A stretch of 12,123 nucleotides of DNA from Opitutia bacterium (GCA_947460445.1 CANHHS010000042.1:1-12123); one strand, 5' to 3'. Shown: positions 6,568 to 12,123, numbered from the stretch's first letter. Numbers and translations: made by a program. The notes: generated from the sequence alone by a model not told the origin.

Positions 6568-6626
6568 TGGACAAGGGTCAACACTACGCGGAGGAGCAAC
6601 CTTGGAGTTAGGAAAACCCCTTTTTG

Positions 6627-6647
6627 CCTATAAGAAAAACTTATAGG
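6627..6647. repeat. Inverted repeat between pdxH and atpB
   Basis: CCTATAAG and CTTATAGG form a perfect 8-bp inverted repeat around a 5-nt A (plus strand) or T (minus strand) loop, starting 7 nt after the pdxH stop. It may end pdxH transcription, but no U-run follows on either strand (the minus strand continues CAAAAAGGGG). It could instead be an operator or overlap the atp promoter, since it contains TATAAG. I could not place a convincing -35/-10 pair in the 119-bp gap. Confidence 0.45.
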
Positions 6648-6654
6648 GTCTCGC

Positions 6655-7290
6655 TTACGGCTGTAGCCTGCTAATCGACCAGCCCTGGGCTGCCTTTTGG
6701 TAAACAAACCTATCGTGCAGGCGATTGGGCCGACCTTGCCAAAACTCGATTTGCTGAGGTTTTATGCGTAAACCACCCCAATGAGGGGGAACAGGCACGC
6801 GCCCCTCGGGGTGTTCTATTTTTAACTGTTCAAGCCGTGCCTCTAAGGTCGCCCGATCTGCGACTGGGTCGCTTTGTGAGGAGGCCCAGGCTCCGAGCTG
6901 ACTCCCATACGGCCGGGTTTGAAAGTAAGCCTCTGTCTCCTCTCTTGAAATATGCTCAACCGTGCCAAGCACGTGTACCTGGCGTTCAAATTCAATCCAT
7001 GGAAAAGTGACTGATGCCTGGGGATTTACTTCTAGATCGCGGGCTTTATGCCCTCGAAGGTTAGTATAGAAGGCAAAGCCACGCTCATCAAAGGCCTTCA
7101 GGAGAACAACGCGCGTCGAGGGAACCTGTTTAGAGGAAACGGTCGCTAACACCATAGCATTGGGCTCATGGAGATCTGCATCGATGGCTTGCTGGAACCA
7201 AAGCCGGAACTGTGCAATGGGATCTGCGGCAAGTTCATTACGGTCGAGTCCATGTAAGGTGTACTCGCGACGAAGTTTGTGCAGGTCCAT
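6655..7290 (-). CDS. pdxH: Pyridoxamine/pyridoxine 5'-phosphate oxidase
   Basis: This FMN-dependent enzyme oxidises pyridoxamine or pyridoxine 5'-phosphate to pyridoxal 5'-phosphate in the cytoplasm. It has 211 residues, close to the family's usual length. It begins MDLHKLRREYTLHGLDR and contains the FMN site STRVVLLKAFDERGFAFYTN (58-77, with R60 and K65). The phosphate-site residues Y122, R126 and S130 in YFQTRPYGSQLGAW keep the 4-residue spacing of E. coli Y129, R133 and S137. PQQIEFWQGRPNRLHDRF (178-195) supplies R190 and H192, matching E. coli R197 and H199, and the protein ends SRLQP. The ATG at 7290 has no Shine-Dalgarno sequence. The gene is divergent from rsmE and 119 bp upstream of atpB on the same strand, so read-through into the atp operon is possible. 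Confidence 0.95.
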   Translation of the reverse strand: MDLHKLRREYTLHGLDRNELAADPIAQFRLWFQQAIDADLHEPNAMVLATVSSKQVPSTRVVLLKAFDERGFAFYTNLRGHKARDLEVNPQASVTFPWIEFERQVHVLGTVEHISREETEAYFQTRPYGSQLGAWASSQSDPVADRATLEARLEQLKIEHPEGRVPVPPHWGGLRIKPQQIEFWQGRPNRLHDRFVYQKAAQGWSISRLQP

Positions 7291-7299
7291 AGGGCACTT

Positions 7300-7309
7300 A
7301 GCCTAGGCT
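7300..7309. repeat. 10-bp palindrome in the pdxH-rsmE divergent region
   Basis: AGCCTAGGCT is a perfect palindrome 9 bp upstream of the pdxH start, in the 96-bp region between pdxH and rsmE. A small imperfect hairpin (AGGGC/GCCCT, 7355-7371) lies nearer rsmE. Either could be an operator or chance. I see no clear promoter boxes in this region. Confidence 0.25.
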
Positions 7310-7386
7310 TTCTGTCGGCCTCGGCAAGCGGGGAGACTTTCCACCCTCGCAGTAAGGGCAAGTCTAGCCCTACCCTGCTCTTCCTA

Positions 7387-8127
7387 ATGAATTTGATGCT
7401 CATGACTGAGGTGGAAGCCCGAGAAGGTTTACGCCCTGACGATGCTCGCGCTCGCCACCTCTTAAGAACACTCACGGCGCATATTGGAACCACTGTACAC
7501 GTCGGCGTGCGGAATGGCCGACGTGGCATCGCCACAATCTTAACGGTCGAACCAAAGCTTACGTTTGGCATTCGTTGGGAAAATGCCGTTCAACAAAAAC
7601 TCCCGCTTGATGTCTTGGTGGGCTTGCCGCGTCCACAATCTGCGCGAAAAATTCTTCATGACCTCGCAAGCCTTGGTGCGAATCGAATTATTTTCTTCAA
7701 ACCTGCTAAAGGTGATCCTGCGTATGCAACGAGTTCGCTCTGGTCTACAGATGAATGGAAGGAGCTTCTCGACAAAGGCGTCGAGCAAGCTTGCTCAACG
7801 TTAATTCCCGAAGTCATCCACGCACCTTCACTCGCTGAAGCGCTGTCGCTTTCAAGTAATGCAGGCGTACGTGTTGCATTAGATCCTTATGAAGCGGACG
7901 GCCCCCTCGGCTCACAGCCGGCTCGCGCCGGAGCCACGCACGCTGCCATTGCGATTGGTCCCGAGCGCGGCTGGGACGCAACCGAACGCGCCGCACTCAA
8001 GGCCGCTGGCTGGACACTCCGTCACTTAGGCGACCGTGTGCTCAGGGTTGAAGCAGCATGCTTGATTGGCGGCGGCATGCTCTTGGCACAACTGGGCGCT
8101 TGGCGTCCTCACCGCCCAATTATTTAA
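7387..8127 (+). CDS. rsmE: 16S rRNA (uracil-1498-N3)-methyltransferase RsmE
   Basis: This SPOUT-family enzyme uses S-adenosylmethionine to methylate N3 of U1498 in 16S rRNA. From the ATG at 7387 it has 246 residues, the usual size; this start gives MNLMLM, a typical RsmE beginning, and avoids overlap with pdxH. Residues 1-70 are the N-terminal PUA-like domain (RARHLLRTLTAHIGTTVHVG). The knot motifs are IAIGPERGW (188-196) and LGDRVLRVEAA (214-224). The first is usually GPEGG and the second usually LRTETA, so both signatures carry substitutions (R194 for Gly; V221 and A223 for Thr). No Shine-Dalgarno sequence precedes the start. It converges on rsmD with no spacer. Confidence 0.9.
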   Translation: MNLMLMTEVEAREGLRPDDARARHLLRTLTAHIGTTVHVGVRNGRRGIATILTVEPKLTFGIRWENAVQQKLPLDVLVGLPRPQSARKILHDLASLGANRIIFFKPAKGDPAYATSSLWSTDEWKELLDKGVEQACSTLIPEVIHAPSLAEALSLSSNAGVRVALDPYEADGPLGSQPARAGATHAAIAIGPERGWDATERAALKAAGWTLRHLGDRVLRVEAACLIGGGMLLAQLGAWRPHRPII

Positions 8128-8132
8128 TTAAA
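8123..8132. other. Palindrome containing both stop codons of rsmE and rsmD
   Basis: TTTAATTAAA is a perfect 10-bp palindrome in which the TAA of rsmE (8125-8127) abuts the TAA of rsmD read on the other strand (8130 to 8128). The two convergent genes therefore share no intergenic base. No bidirectional hairpin terminator is present between them, so the transcripts probably overlap. Confidence 0.7.
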
Positions 8133-8682
8133 GTCGGCGAAGGATTGTCGCAGCAGGCTGCCCTTTGCCTTTGCCCAATACTTTGTGTAAGCGCCAACCT
8201 TCAAGGATAGGCACAGTGAAGCCACCGGGTGCTTCAAAAATAATTCGTGTGGCTTCATGGGGTGCTGCCGATGCAACTGCGACTGCTGCTAAGCGTTGCG
8301 CTTCGCGTTCCCAAAGTTCCCACGGCGGATCGACAAAAATTAAATCAAAGTCGGCAACGGTCGGCGTAAAAGCCAACACATCGCCCGTAATAACTTCAAG
8401 TGGTAACTCGGTTAACTCCATGGACTTTGCGACCGCTGTGGCATTGTGGCGAATGACATCTGCCGTCGCGCGATCCACACATACCGCCGAACGCGCCCCG
8501 CGACTTAATGCTTCGAGTGCATACGAGCCTGTGCCTGCAAAGAGATCGAGTACGCGTGCATCCGGAATAAAAGCCGCCAAGGAGTTATAAATAGATCCGC
8601 GCAAATAATCGGTGGCAGGTCTCACCGGTCCCGAGGGGACGCGTAGTTGAATACCTCGAGCTTTACCACCAGTCACGCGCAT
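8128..8682 (-). CDS. rsmD: RsmD-family 16S rRNA (guanine-N2)-methyltransferase
   Basis: This is a SAM-dependent methyltransferase that, by family, makes m2G966 in 16S rRNA. It has 184 residues, normal for RsmD. It begins MRVTGGKARGIQL and contains RPATDYLRGSIYNSL (21-35), related to the family signature RPTTDRVRExLFN. SAM motif I is DLFAGTGSYALEALSRGA (46-63), and motif IV is the catalytic DPPW (118-121), where DPPY is commoner. The start at 8682 is supported by GAGGAG 9 nt upstream. The gene lies 30 nt after fpg on the same strand, suggesting an fpg-rsmD transcript. Assignment to RsmD rather than another DPPY methyltransferase rests on length and the N-terminal signature. Confidence 0.9.
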   Translation of the reverse strand: MRVTGGKARGIQLRVPSGPVRPATDYLRGSIYNSLAAFIPDARVLDLFAGTGSYALEALSRGARSAVCVDRATADVIRHNATAVAKSMELTELPLEVITGDVLAFTPTVADFDLIFVDPPWELWEREAQRLAAVAVASAAPHEATRIIFEAPGGFTVPILEGWRLHKVLGKGKGQPAATILRRL

Positions 8683-8691
8683 GGTTAAACG

Positions 8692-8697
8692 CTCCTC
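8692..8697 (-). promoter_or_regulatory. Shine-Dalgarno site of rsmD
   Basis: GAGGAG on the minus strand lies 9 nt before the rsmD ATG, within the 30-nt fpg-rsmD gap. It is one of only three clear Shine-Dalgarno sites in the window and fixes the start. Confidence 0.75.
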
Positions 8698-8712
8698 ATC
8701 CGATGACGGCGG

Positions 8713-9528
8713 TCAACGGCGTTCCGCGCCCATCGCTTGCCGGCGCGGCGACCAGCACGTGGTGCGTCCGCCAATGGTGGCACGTGCCAATGGACTACGG
8801 GTGCGCGGGCAACGTCCGCCTTTTTCCCACCGATGGTTAAAGAGCCAGCTGTCAGGCGGGTCTGACCAGTCTTTACCAATGACACGCAAAGCGTCACGGC
8901 AGACTTCTCTCAAGGTGCGGTGTAATGTACGCACGGCTTGTGGACTAAAATCTCCAGCTTTGGCGCGAGGATGAAAGCCCGCCCGCCAGAGAACTTCGTC
9001 GGCCATCCAATTACCAATCCCTGGGAAGCACTCTTGCATTAAGAGCACGGGCTTAATGCTCGTACGTGATCGCCTTCGTAAAAAGGCCGCAACAACTCCT
9101 GGCGTAAACTCTGACGATAAAATTGCGGGTGGAATTTTTTCCCACCATGGAGGAGTATCGGGTCCTCGCCAAAACTGGATACGTCCAAATTGGCGCGGAT
9201 CGACAAAGATGAGTTCGCGGCCGTCATTCAGGGTTATTTTAAAATGATCGTGTCGACGGACTTTTTGTTTTGCGGCAGTTGCTTCAAGTTTGCCGGTCAT
9301 ACCTAGGTGCACGCCGATCCAGGCTCCATTTGAAAAACAAAGTGCTATTTGTTTTGCGGCGGCTGTCGACCGGACGAACGTTGCTCCAACGAGGGCCTCG
9401 GTCATGGCTTTGACGTTAATCCCACGCCCGACCCTTGCTTTTGAATTCAAGAAAACTTTGGTGACGGTTTTCCCAAGGCCAATATCCCATTGTTTCCGGA
9501 AATATTCTACTTCGGCGAGTTCGGGCAT
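8713..9528 (-). CDS. mutM: Formamidopyrimidine-DNA glycosylase, probable zincless-finger type
   Basis: Fpg excises oxidised purines such as 8-oxoguanine and nicks the abasic site. The start at 9528 gives 271 residues and the N-terminus MPELAEVEY, placing the catalytic P2 and E3 correctly; an in-frame ATG at 9561 would bury them. GGAG is 9 nt upstream. The conserved lysine is K59 in TAAAKQ. Other landmarks are HLGMTGKL (74-81), DPRQFGR (110-116) and the helix-two-turn-helix PGIGNWMADEVLWRAGFHP (169-187). The C-terminal hairpin keeps the DNA-contacting R255 in IGGRTTC, but the zinc cysteines are reduced to C240 and C258; their partners three residues on are T243 and P261. This resembles zincless-finger members. 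It is probably cotranscribed with rsmD. Confidence 0.9.
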   Translation of the reverse strand: MPELAEVEYFRKQWDIGLGKTVTKVFLNSKARVGRGINVKAMTEALVGATFVRSTAAAKQIALCFSNGAWIGVHLGMTGKLEATAAKQKVRRHDHFKITLNDGRELIFVDPRQFGRIQFWRGPDTPPWWEKIPPAILSSEFTPGVVAAFLRRRSRTSIKPVLLMQECFPGIGNWMADEVLWRAGFHPRAKAGDFSPQAVRTLHRTLREVCRDALRVIGKDWSDPPDSWLFNHRWEKGGRCPRTRSPLARATIGGRTTCWSPRRQAMGAERR

Positions 9529-9537
9529 CGTTTGAGA

Positions 9538-9541
9538 CTCC
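9538..9541 (-). promoter_or_regulatory. Shine-Dalgarno site of fpg
   Basis: GGAG on the minus strand lies 9 nt before the ATG at 9528. It supports this start over the in-frame ATG 33 nt further upstream. Confidence 0.6.
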
Positions 9542-9625
9542 AAAAGACCAGCTTCGGGCAAAACTGCAAGTCGCCCTCGGCCATTGCTCTGCTAACCATG
9601 CCTTGCTGGCCACTTCTCTCGCACT

Positions 9626-9640
9626 CCGGGGTTGTCCCGG
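9626..9640. repeat. Small inverted repeat in the fpg-Nudix divergent region
   Basis: CCGGG and CCCGG form a perfect 5-bp GC stem around GTTGT, 26 bp before the Nudix start, in the 138-bp region between fpg and the Nudix gene. No convincing promoter boxes are visible there. It could be part of a shared control region or chance. Confidence 0.25.
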
Positions 9641-9666
9641 CTGGGTGACCCGCCAACTGTCATGGC

Positions 9667-10191
9667 ATGTCCGCTGGCTCTACAGCCCTCCCTTTCAAAA
9701 TTAGTGCGCTCATCTTTTTACAAGATGCACAGGGTCGCCAGTTGCTTATACGCCGAACCAAAGCACCGAACAAAGGGTGCTGGAGTCCTGTGGGCGGCAA
9801 ACTGGAGATGGCCCAAGGGGAATCCCCATTTGAATGTGCTGTGCGCGAAGTGAATGAAGAAACAGGACTGGTGATTACTGAAAATGATTTGCACCTCTTC
9901 GGCATGGTCAGTGAGCGCGGCTACGAAGGCGCCGGCCACTGGTTGATGTTTTTATTCACCTGTCGGAAAAATATTCCTTCTTTGCCGGCGGAAATTTCAG
10001 AAGGTCGATTTGATTTCTTCACCCGTGAAGCTATTAACGGTATCGAAATTCCTGAAACCGATCGCACACTGCTCTGGCCTGTTTGGGATAATCACCGCAC
10101 TTCGTTCCTGGCTTATCGGGCAGAATGCGATCCATCCAAAGCGCTGCGCGTGACCGAAGAAGAGTCGCACTTGCGCCCTCACCTCGACTGA
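9667..10191 (+). CDS. Nudix (MutT-like) hydrolase
   Basis: Nudix enzymes hydrolyse nucleoside diphosphates linked to another moiety, using a divalent metal held by the Nudix box. It has 174 residues. The box is visible as GGKLEMAQGESPFECAVREVNEETGL (43-68; catalytic core REVNEE, 60-65). From G44 to E52 there are seven residues where the consensus G-x5-E has five, an insertion in the first loop. Upstream is the usual strand and turn (LIFLQDAQGRQLLIRRTKAP, 15-34). The substrate cannot be read from the sequence; dNTP cleaning is only one option. The ATG at 9667 has no Shine-Dalgarno sequence. The next gene starts 2 nt after its stop, so the two are probably cotranscribed and coupled. It is divergent from fpg. 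Confidence 0.88.
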   Translation: MSAGSTALPFKISALIFLQDAQGRQLLIRRTKAPNKGCWSPVGGKLEMAQGESPFECAVREVNEETGLVITENDLHLFGMVSERGYEGAGHWLMFLFTCRKNIPSLPAEISEGRFDFFTREAINGIEIPETDRTLLWPVWDNHRTSFLAYRAECDPSKALRVTEEESHLRPHLD

Positions 10192-10193
10192 CG

Positions 10194-11246
10194 ATGGACG
10201 CCGCTGGAGCAGGAGCTGATTTCCGCACCGAACGAAAACCAGCTGTGCCAATTGGGCCGCGCCTTCGTGAATACTTGGCTCGAGAAGGCCGCGAGGTCGC
10301 CTTACCCGTTTCTTACGAACGCCTCCGTGGCTATAATCAGTCTGTTCCTTTAATAGAGCGGGATGGTACAGATACCCTTTGGGAAACAGTCGCGTACCCG
10401 CAGGACGAACTTGAGTCGCTCTCGCAAGGCTTACTGGAAACCTACGCACTGCTTCGTGGCGAAGGCGGCATGCGTGTTTTCCGACACGTTTTCGTCGACC
10501 GCATTGATTACTGCGCCTTTGGCAATTCACAGCCCTTCCGCATCCGGATTGTGAATGCTTACAATGAGAATCATGACTATTTCTATGTGAAGATTGCGGA
10601 TGCTTCGCGCATTGCGGGCTTGGAGCTTGAGCACCTGCTTTCGCCGAACCGCATGCATTACTTAACGGAATTATCTACCCTTGTTGAAGAGCATGTCACG
10701 GGTATACCCGGTGACCGCTTTGCCGCACGCTGGCTTGAGGGTACAAATTATCACCCCGTGCGTCTTGCGAAAGAACTCATCAAGTTTGAGGAACGGTGTT
10801 TGGTGCGACTTCTTGGCGATATGCGGGCTTATAATTTCGTAGTAGCCGTCACGCCGGACTTTGATGCGACATCTATCCGCGTGCGCGCGATGGACTTCGA
10901 CCAACAGTGCTACAATGGTCGCCTAAAGTTCTACCTGCCTGGCTCGTTTAAGGAAAATCGTCCGTTTGTAGACCTTTGTGCCCAGCACATTAACGCCGCC
11001 ACCGCAGACCAATATCGGGTTGAAGAAAAATCCCTTATCCACCGTCGCCACTTAGCTGCACCGGATCGGGTGAAGGACTTGTTGCTCGCCTTGGCGGAAT
11101 TACCGCTTTCCACCCCTGACCGCGTCGTCGAACTAGCAGGTGGGCTCGCAGAACACCATAAAGACAAGGGTTTCTTGGGCGCCAAGGATATGGCAGGCCT
11201 GATTGAGCATAGCCTGGACCGCCTCGGACGTGTTCTTCGCGGGTAA
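10194..11246 (+). CDS. Conserved protein of unknown function with kinase-like motifs
   Basis: I do not recognise a named family. The ATG at 10194, 2 nt after the Nudix stop, gives 350 residues; an earlier in-frame ATG at 10125 would overlap the Nudix gene by 67 nt and is less likely. No signal peptide or membrane segment is seen. The middle is suggestive of a protein-kinase-like fold: a strand DYFYVKIAD with K133, then a helix GLELEHLL with E144 and E146, then LLGDMRAYNFVV with D209-x4-N214 (compare HGDLHxxN), then RAMDFDQQ with D234 (compare DFG or IDFD). The order and approximate spacing match, but there is no glycine-rich loop that I can point to. The tail (292-350) is helical. It sits between a Nudix gene and an amidotransferase-like gene. 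Confidence 0.8.
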   Translation: MDAAGAGADFRTERKPAVPIGPRLREYLAREGREVALPVSYERLRGYNQSVPLIERDGTDTLWETVAYPQDELESLSQGLLETYALLRGEGGMRVFRHVFVDRIDYCAFGNSQPFRIRIVNAYNENHDYFYVKIADASRIAGLELEHLLSPNRMHYLTELSTLVEEHVTGIPGDRFAARWLEGTNYHPVRLAKELIKFEERCLVRLLGDMRAYNFVVAVTPDFDATSIRVRAMDFDQQCYNGRLKFYLPGSFKENRPFVDLCAQHINAATADQYRVEEKSLIHRRHLAAPDRVKDLLLALAELPLSTPDRVVELAGGLAEHHKDKGFLGAKDMAGLIEHSLDRLGRVLRG

Positions 11247-11247
11247 A

Positions 11248-11292
11248 GAGAGTCCACGCTGGACATACCGAGCGGGAAAGAAACAGACTCTC
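11248..11292 (+). repeat. Overlapping inverted repeats before the amidotransferase-like gene
   Basis: In the 54-nt gap, GAGAGTC (11248-11254) pairs with GACTCTC (11286-11292). GTCCA (11252-11256) pairs with TGGAC (11260-11264). The two helices share GTC, so they are mutually exclusive. The outer one ends 8 nt before the start codon. This could be a small switch or chance; there is no U-run for a terminator. Confidence 0.3.
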
Positions 11293-11300
11293 CCTTGCCA

Positions 11301-12123
11301 ATGAGCGACAACCTAAGGCACGAATGCGGCATCGCCCTCGTCAGGCTGCTAAAGCCCCTGGGATGGTACGAGCAGCGCTACGGTTCTCCGCTCCACGGAT
11401 TTAATCAGCTCTTTCTCTTAATGGAGAAACAGCACAACCGCGGGCAAGATGGTGCGGGTATCGGTGGCGTCAAAGTTGGCGCTGAAAACGGCGAAGCTTT
11501 TCTGTTCCGCGATCGCGAAATTGGTGCTCAAGGCTTAACCCAAATTTACGCACGGCAACTGCGCGAATATAACTCCAAGGTGCGCGACGGCATTATCGTA
11601 CCTGAGCTAGGTGACACCGTGAAACGGCATTTTGATTTCGGCGGAGAAGTTCTTTTAGGCCACCTGCGTTATGGTACATCAGGGAATTTCGATGCGGCCT
11701 CTTGCCACCCATATGCGCGTAAGTCGATTTGGCCGACACGTAATCTCCTCCTTGCAGGTAACTTTAACTTAACAAATACCGAAGCGCTCAATCGCTCCCT
11801 TTCCGAGCGCGGTGCTCACGTCATTTATTCGACCGACACCCAATCCATCTTAGAAGAAATTGGTTTCTGGCTCGATGAAGAGCATGATCGACTCTTCCGC
11901 TACCATCGCACGCAAGGCCTAGAAGGACCTGCACTGCAGGCAGCCATTTCGCACGACTTTGATGTCGGTCGCGTCCTTCGCCAGTCATCCAAGGCATGGG
12001 ACGGTGGTTATGCCATCGCTGGAACGATTGGGAATGGGGACACCTTCGTACTGCGCGATCCCAATGGCATCCGTCCTTGCTGGTGGGTGCGTACCGATGA
12101 CTCTGTAGCGGTGGCTTCCGAAC
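11301..12123 (+). CDS. Amidophosphoribosyltransferase-like protein, N-terminal part (cut by the window edge)
   Basis: The ATG at 11301 opens a frame without stop to the right edge (274 residues). It is a class-II (Ntn) glutamine amidotransferase domain of the PurF type. PurF makes phosphoribosylamine from PRPP and glutamine, the first step of purine synthesis. The nucleophile is C9 in RHECGIALVRL, so eight residues must be removed or tolerated. Other motifs are QHNRGQDGAG (44-53; PurF normally has QHRGQ), GHLRYGTSG (120-128), AGNFNLTN (152-159; HNGNLxN in PurF), STDTQ (177-181) and DGGYAIAG followed by RDPNGIRP (252-259). From memory these variants mark a long PurF-like family in Bacteroidota and Verrucomicrobiota. 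The phosphoribosyltransferase half is outside the window, so a true PurF role is unproven. No Shine-Dalgarno sequence is present. Confidence 0.88.
   Translation, partial: MSDNLRHECGIALVRLLKPLGWYEQRYGSPLHGFNQLFLLMEKQHNRGQDGAGIGGVKVGAENGEAFLFRDREIGAQGLTQIYARQLREYNSKVRDGIIVPELGDTVKRHFDFGGEVLLGHLRYGTSGNFDAASCHPYARKSIWPTRNLLLAGNFNLTNTEALNRSLSERGAHVIYSTDTQSILEEIGFWLDEEHDRLFRYHRTQGLEGPALQAAISHDFDVGRVLRQSSKAWDGGYAIAGTIGNGDTFVLRDPNGIRPCWWVRTDDSVAVASE

Noticed and set aside
6536..6574. In-frame ATG at 6574 as the atpB start
   Set aside because: It has no Shine-Dalgarno sequence, whereas the ATG at 6535 has AGGAG at 8 nt and is followed at once by a signal-like hydrophobic segment.
7279..7386. Extended rsmE N-terminus from an ATG at 7279
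   Set aside because: It overlaps the pdxH start and adds 36 residues not seen in RsmE. MNLMLM at 7387 matches the family start.
9529..9561. In-frame ATG at 9561 as the fpg start
   Set aside because: Fpg needs its second residue proline at the mature N-terminus. Only the ATG at 9528 gives MPELAEVE, with GGAG in place.
9626..9660. tRNA-like or terminator-like fold before the Nudix gene
   Set aside because: There is only a 5-bp stem, no tRNA arms or anticodon loop could be assembled, and no T-run follows.
10125..10193. Earlier in-frame ATG for the 350-residue gene
   Set aside because: It would overlap the Nudix coding region by 67 nt and add an arginine-rich, low-plausibility N-terminus. The ATG at 10194, 2 nt after the Nudix stop, fits a coupled start.
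9997..10530. 177-codon minus-strand open frame opposite the Nudix and unknown genes
   Set aside because: It is antisense to two better-supported frames, has biased composition, and has no family features.

Overview
The window looks like chromosomal DNA of a free-living bacterium of moderate GC content. My best guess is a Verrucomicrobiota member (Opitutia-like). The basis is family resemblance recalled from memory: a long amidophosphoribosyltransferase-like protein with a QHNRGQ motif, an Fpg that starts MPELAEVEY and lacks half its zinc cysteines, and an RsmE that starts MNLML. No 16S rRNA or other definitive marker is present, so the taxonomy is an inference.

Layout. Positions 1-6535 (minus strand) hold a complete F1Fo ATP synthase operon in canonical order, atpB-E-F-H-A-G-D-C, with atpC cut by the left edge. 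pdxH (6655-7290, minus) lies directly upstream of atpB. It is divergent from rsmE (7387-8127, plus). rsmE converges on rsmD (8128-8682, minus) with no intergenic base. rsmD follows fpg/mutM (9528-8713, minus), probably in one transcript. A 138-bp divergent region separates fpg from a plus-strand run: a Nudix hydrolase (9667-10191), an uncharacterised 350-residue protein (10194-11246), and the 5' part of an amidophosphoribosyltransferase-like gene (11301 to the right edge). There is no gene-free stretch over 300 bases, and I see no RNA gene, IS element, CRISPR array or prophage.

Most interesting signals. (1) The genes for the three multi-copy ATP synthase subunits (alpha, beta, c) have no Shine-Dalgarno sequence. 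Each is preceded by a leader with no G on the mRNA for 45, 44 and 29 nt, and all three leaders carry CCAAACC 16-21 nt before the start codon. The leaders of the one- or two-copy subunits do not have this. (2) atpB, first in the operon, does have a Shine-Dalgarno sequence, and a 7-bp inverted repeat can sequester it. (3) A very stable GC hairpin with a GCAA (GNRA) loop follows atpE. Together these suggest that subunit stoichiometry is set by RNA signals written into the operon. (4) Protein oddities include a delta subunit about 45 residues short at its N-terminus, a c subunit whose glycine motif is largely replaced by alanine, an alpha P-loop GDRATGKT, a probable zincless-finger Fpg, a Nudix box with a two-residue expansion, and a 350-residue unknown with kinase-like D-x4-N and DFD motifs.

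How the genes fit together. The ATP synthase is predicted to be proton-coupled, because the Na+ ligands are absent from subunit c. pdxH supplies pyridoxal phosphate. rsmE and rsmD modify 16S rRNA. Fpg repairs oxidised purines and is divergent from a MutT-type Nudix protein. The right end may be a Nudix/unknown/amidotransferase operon.
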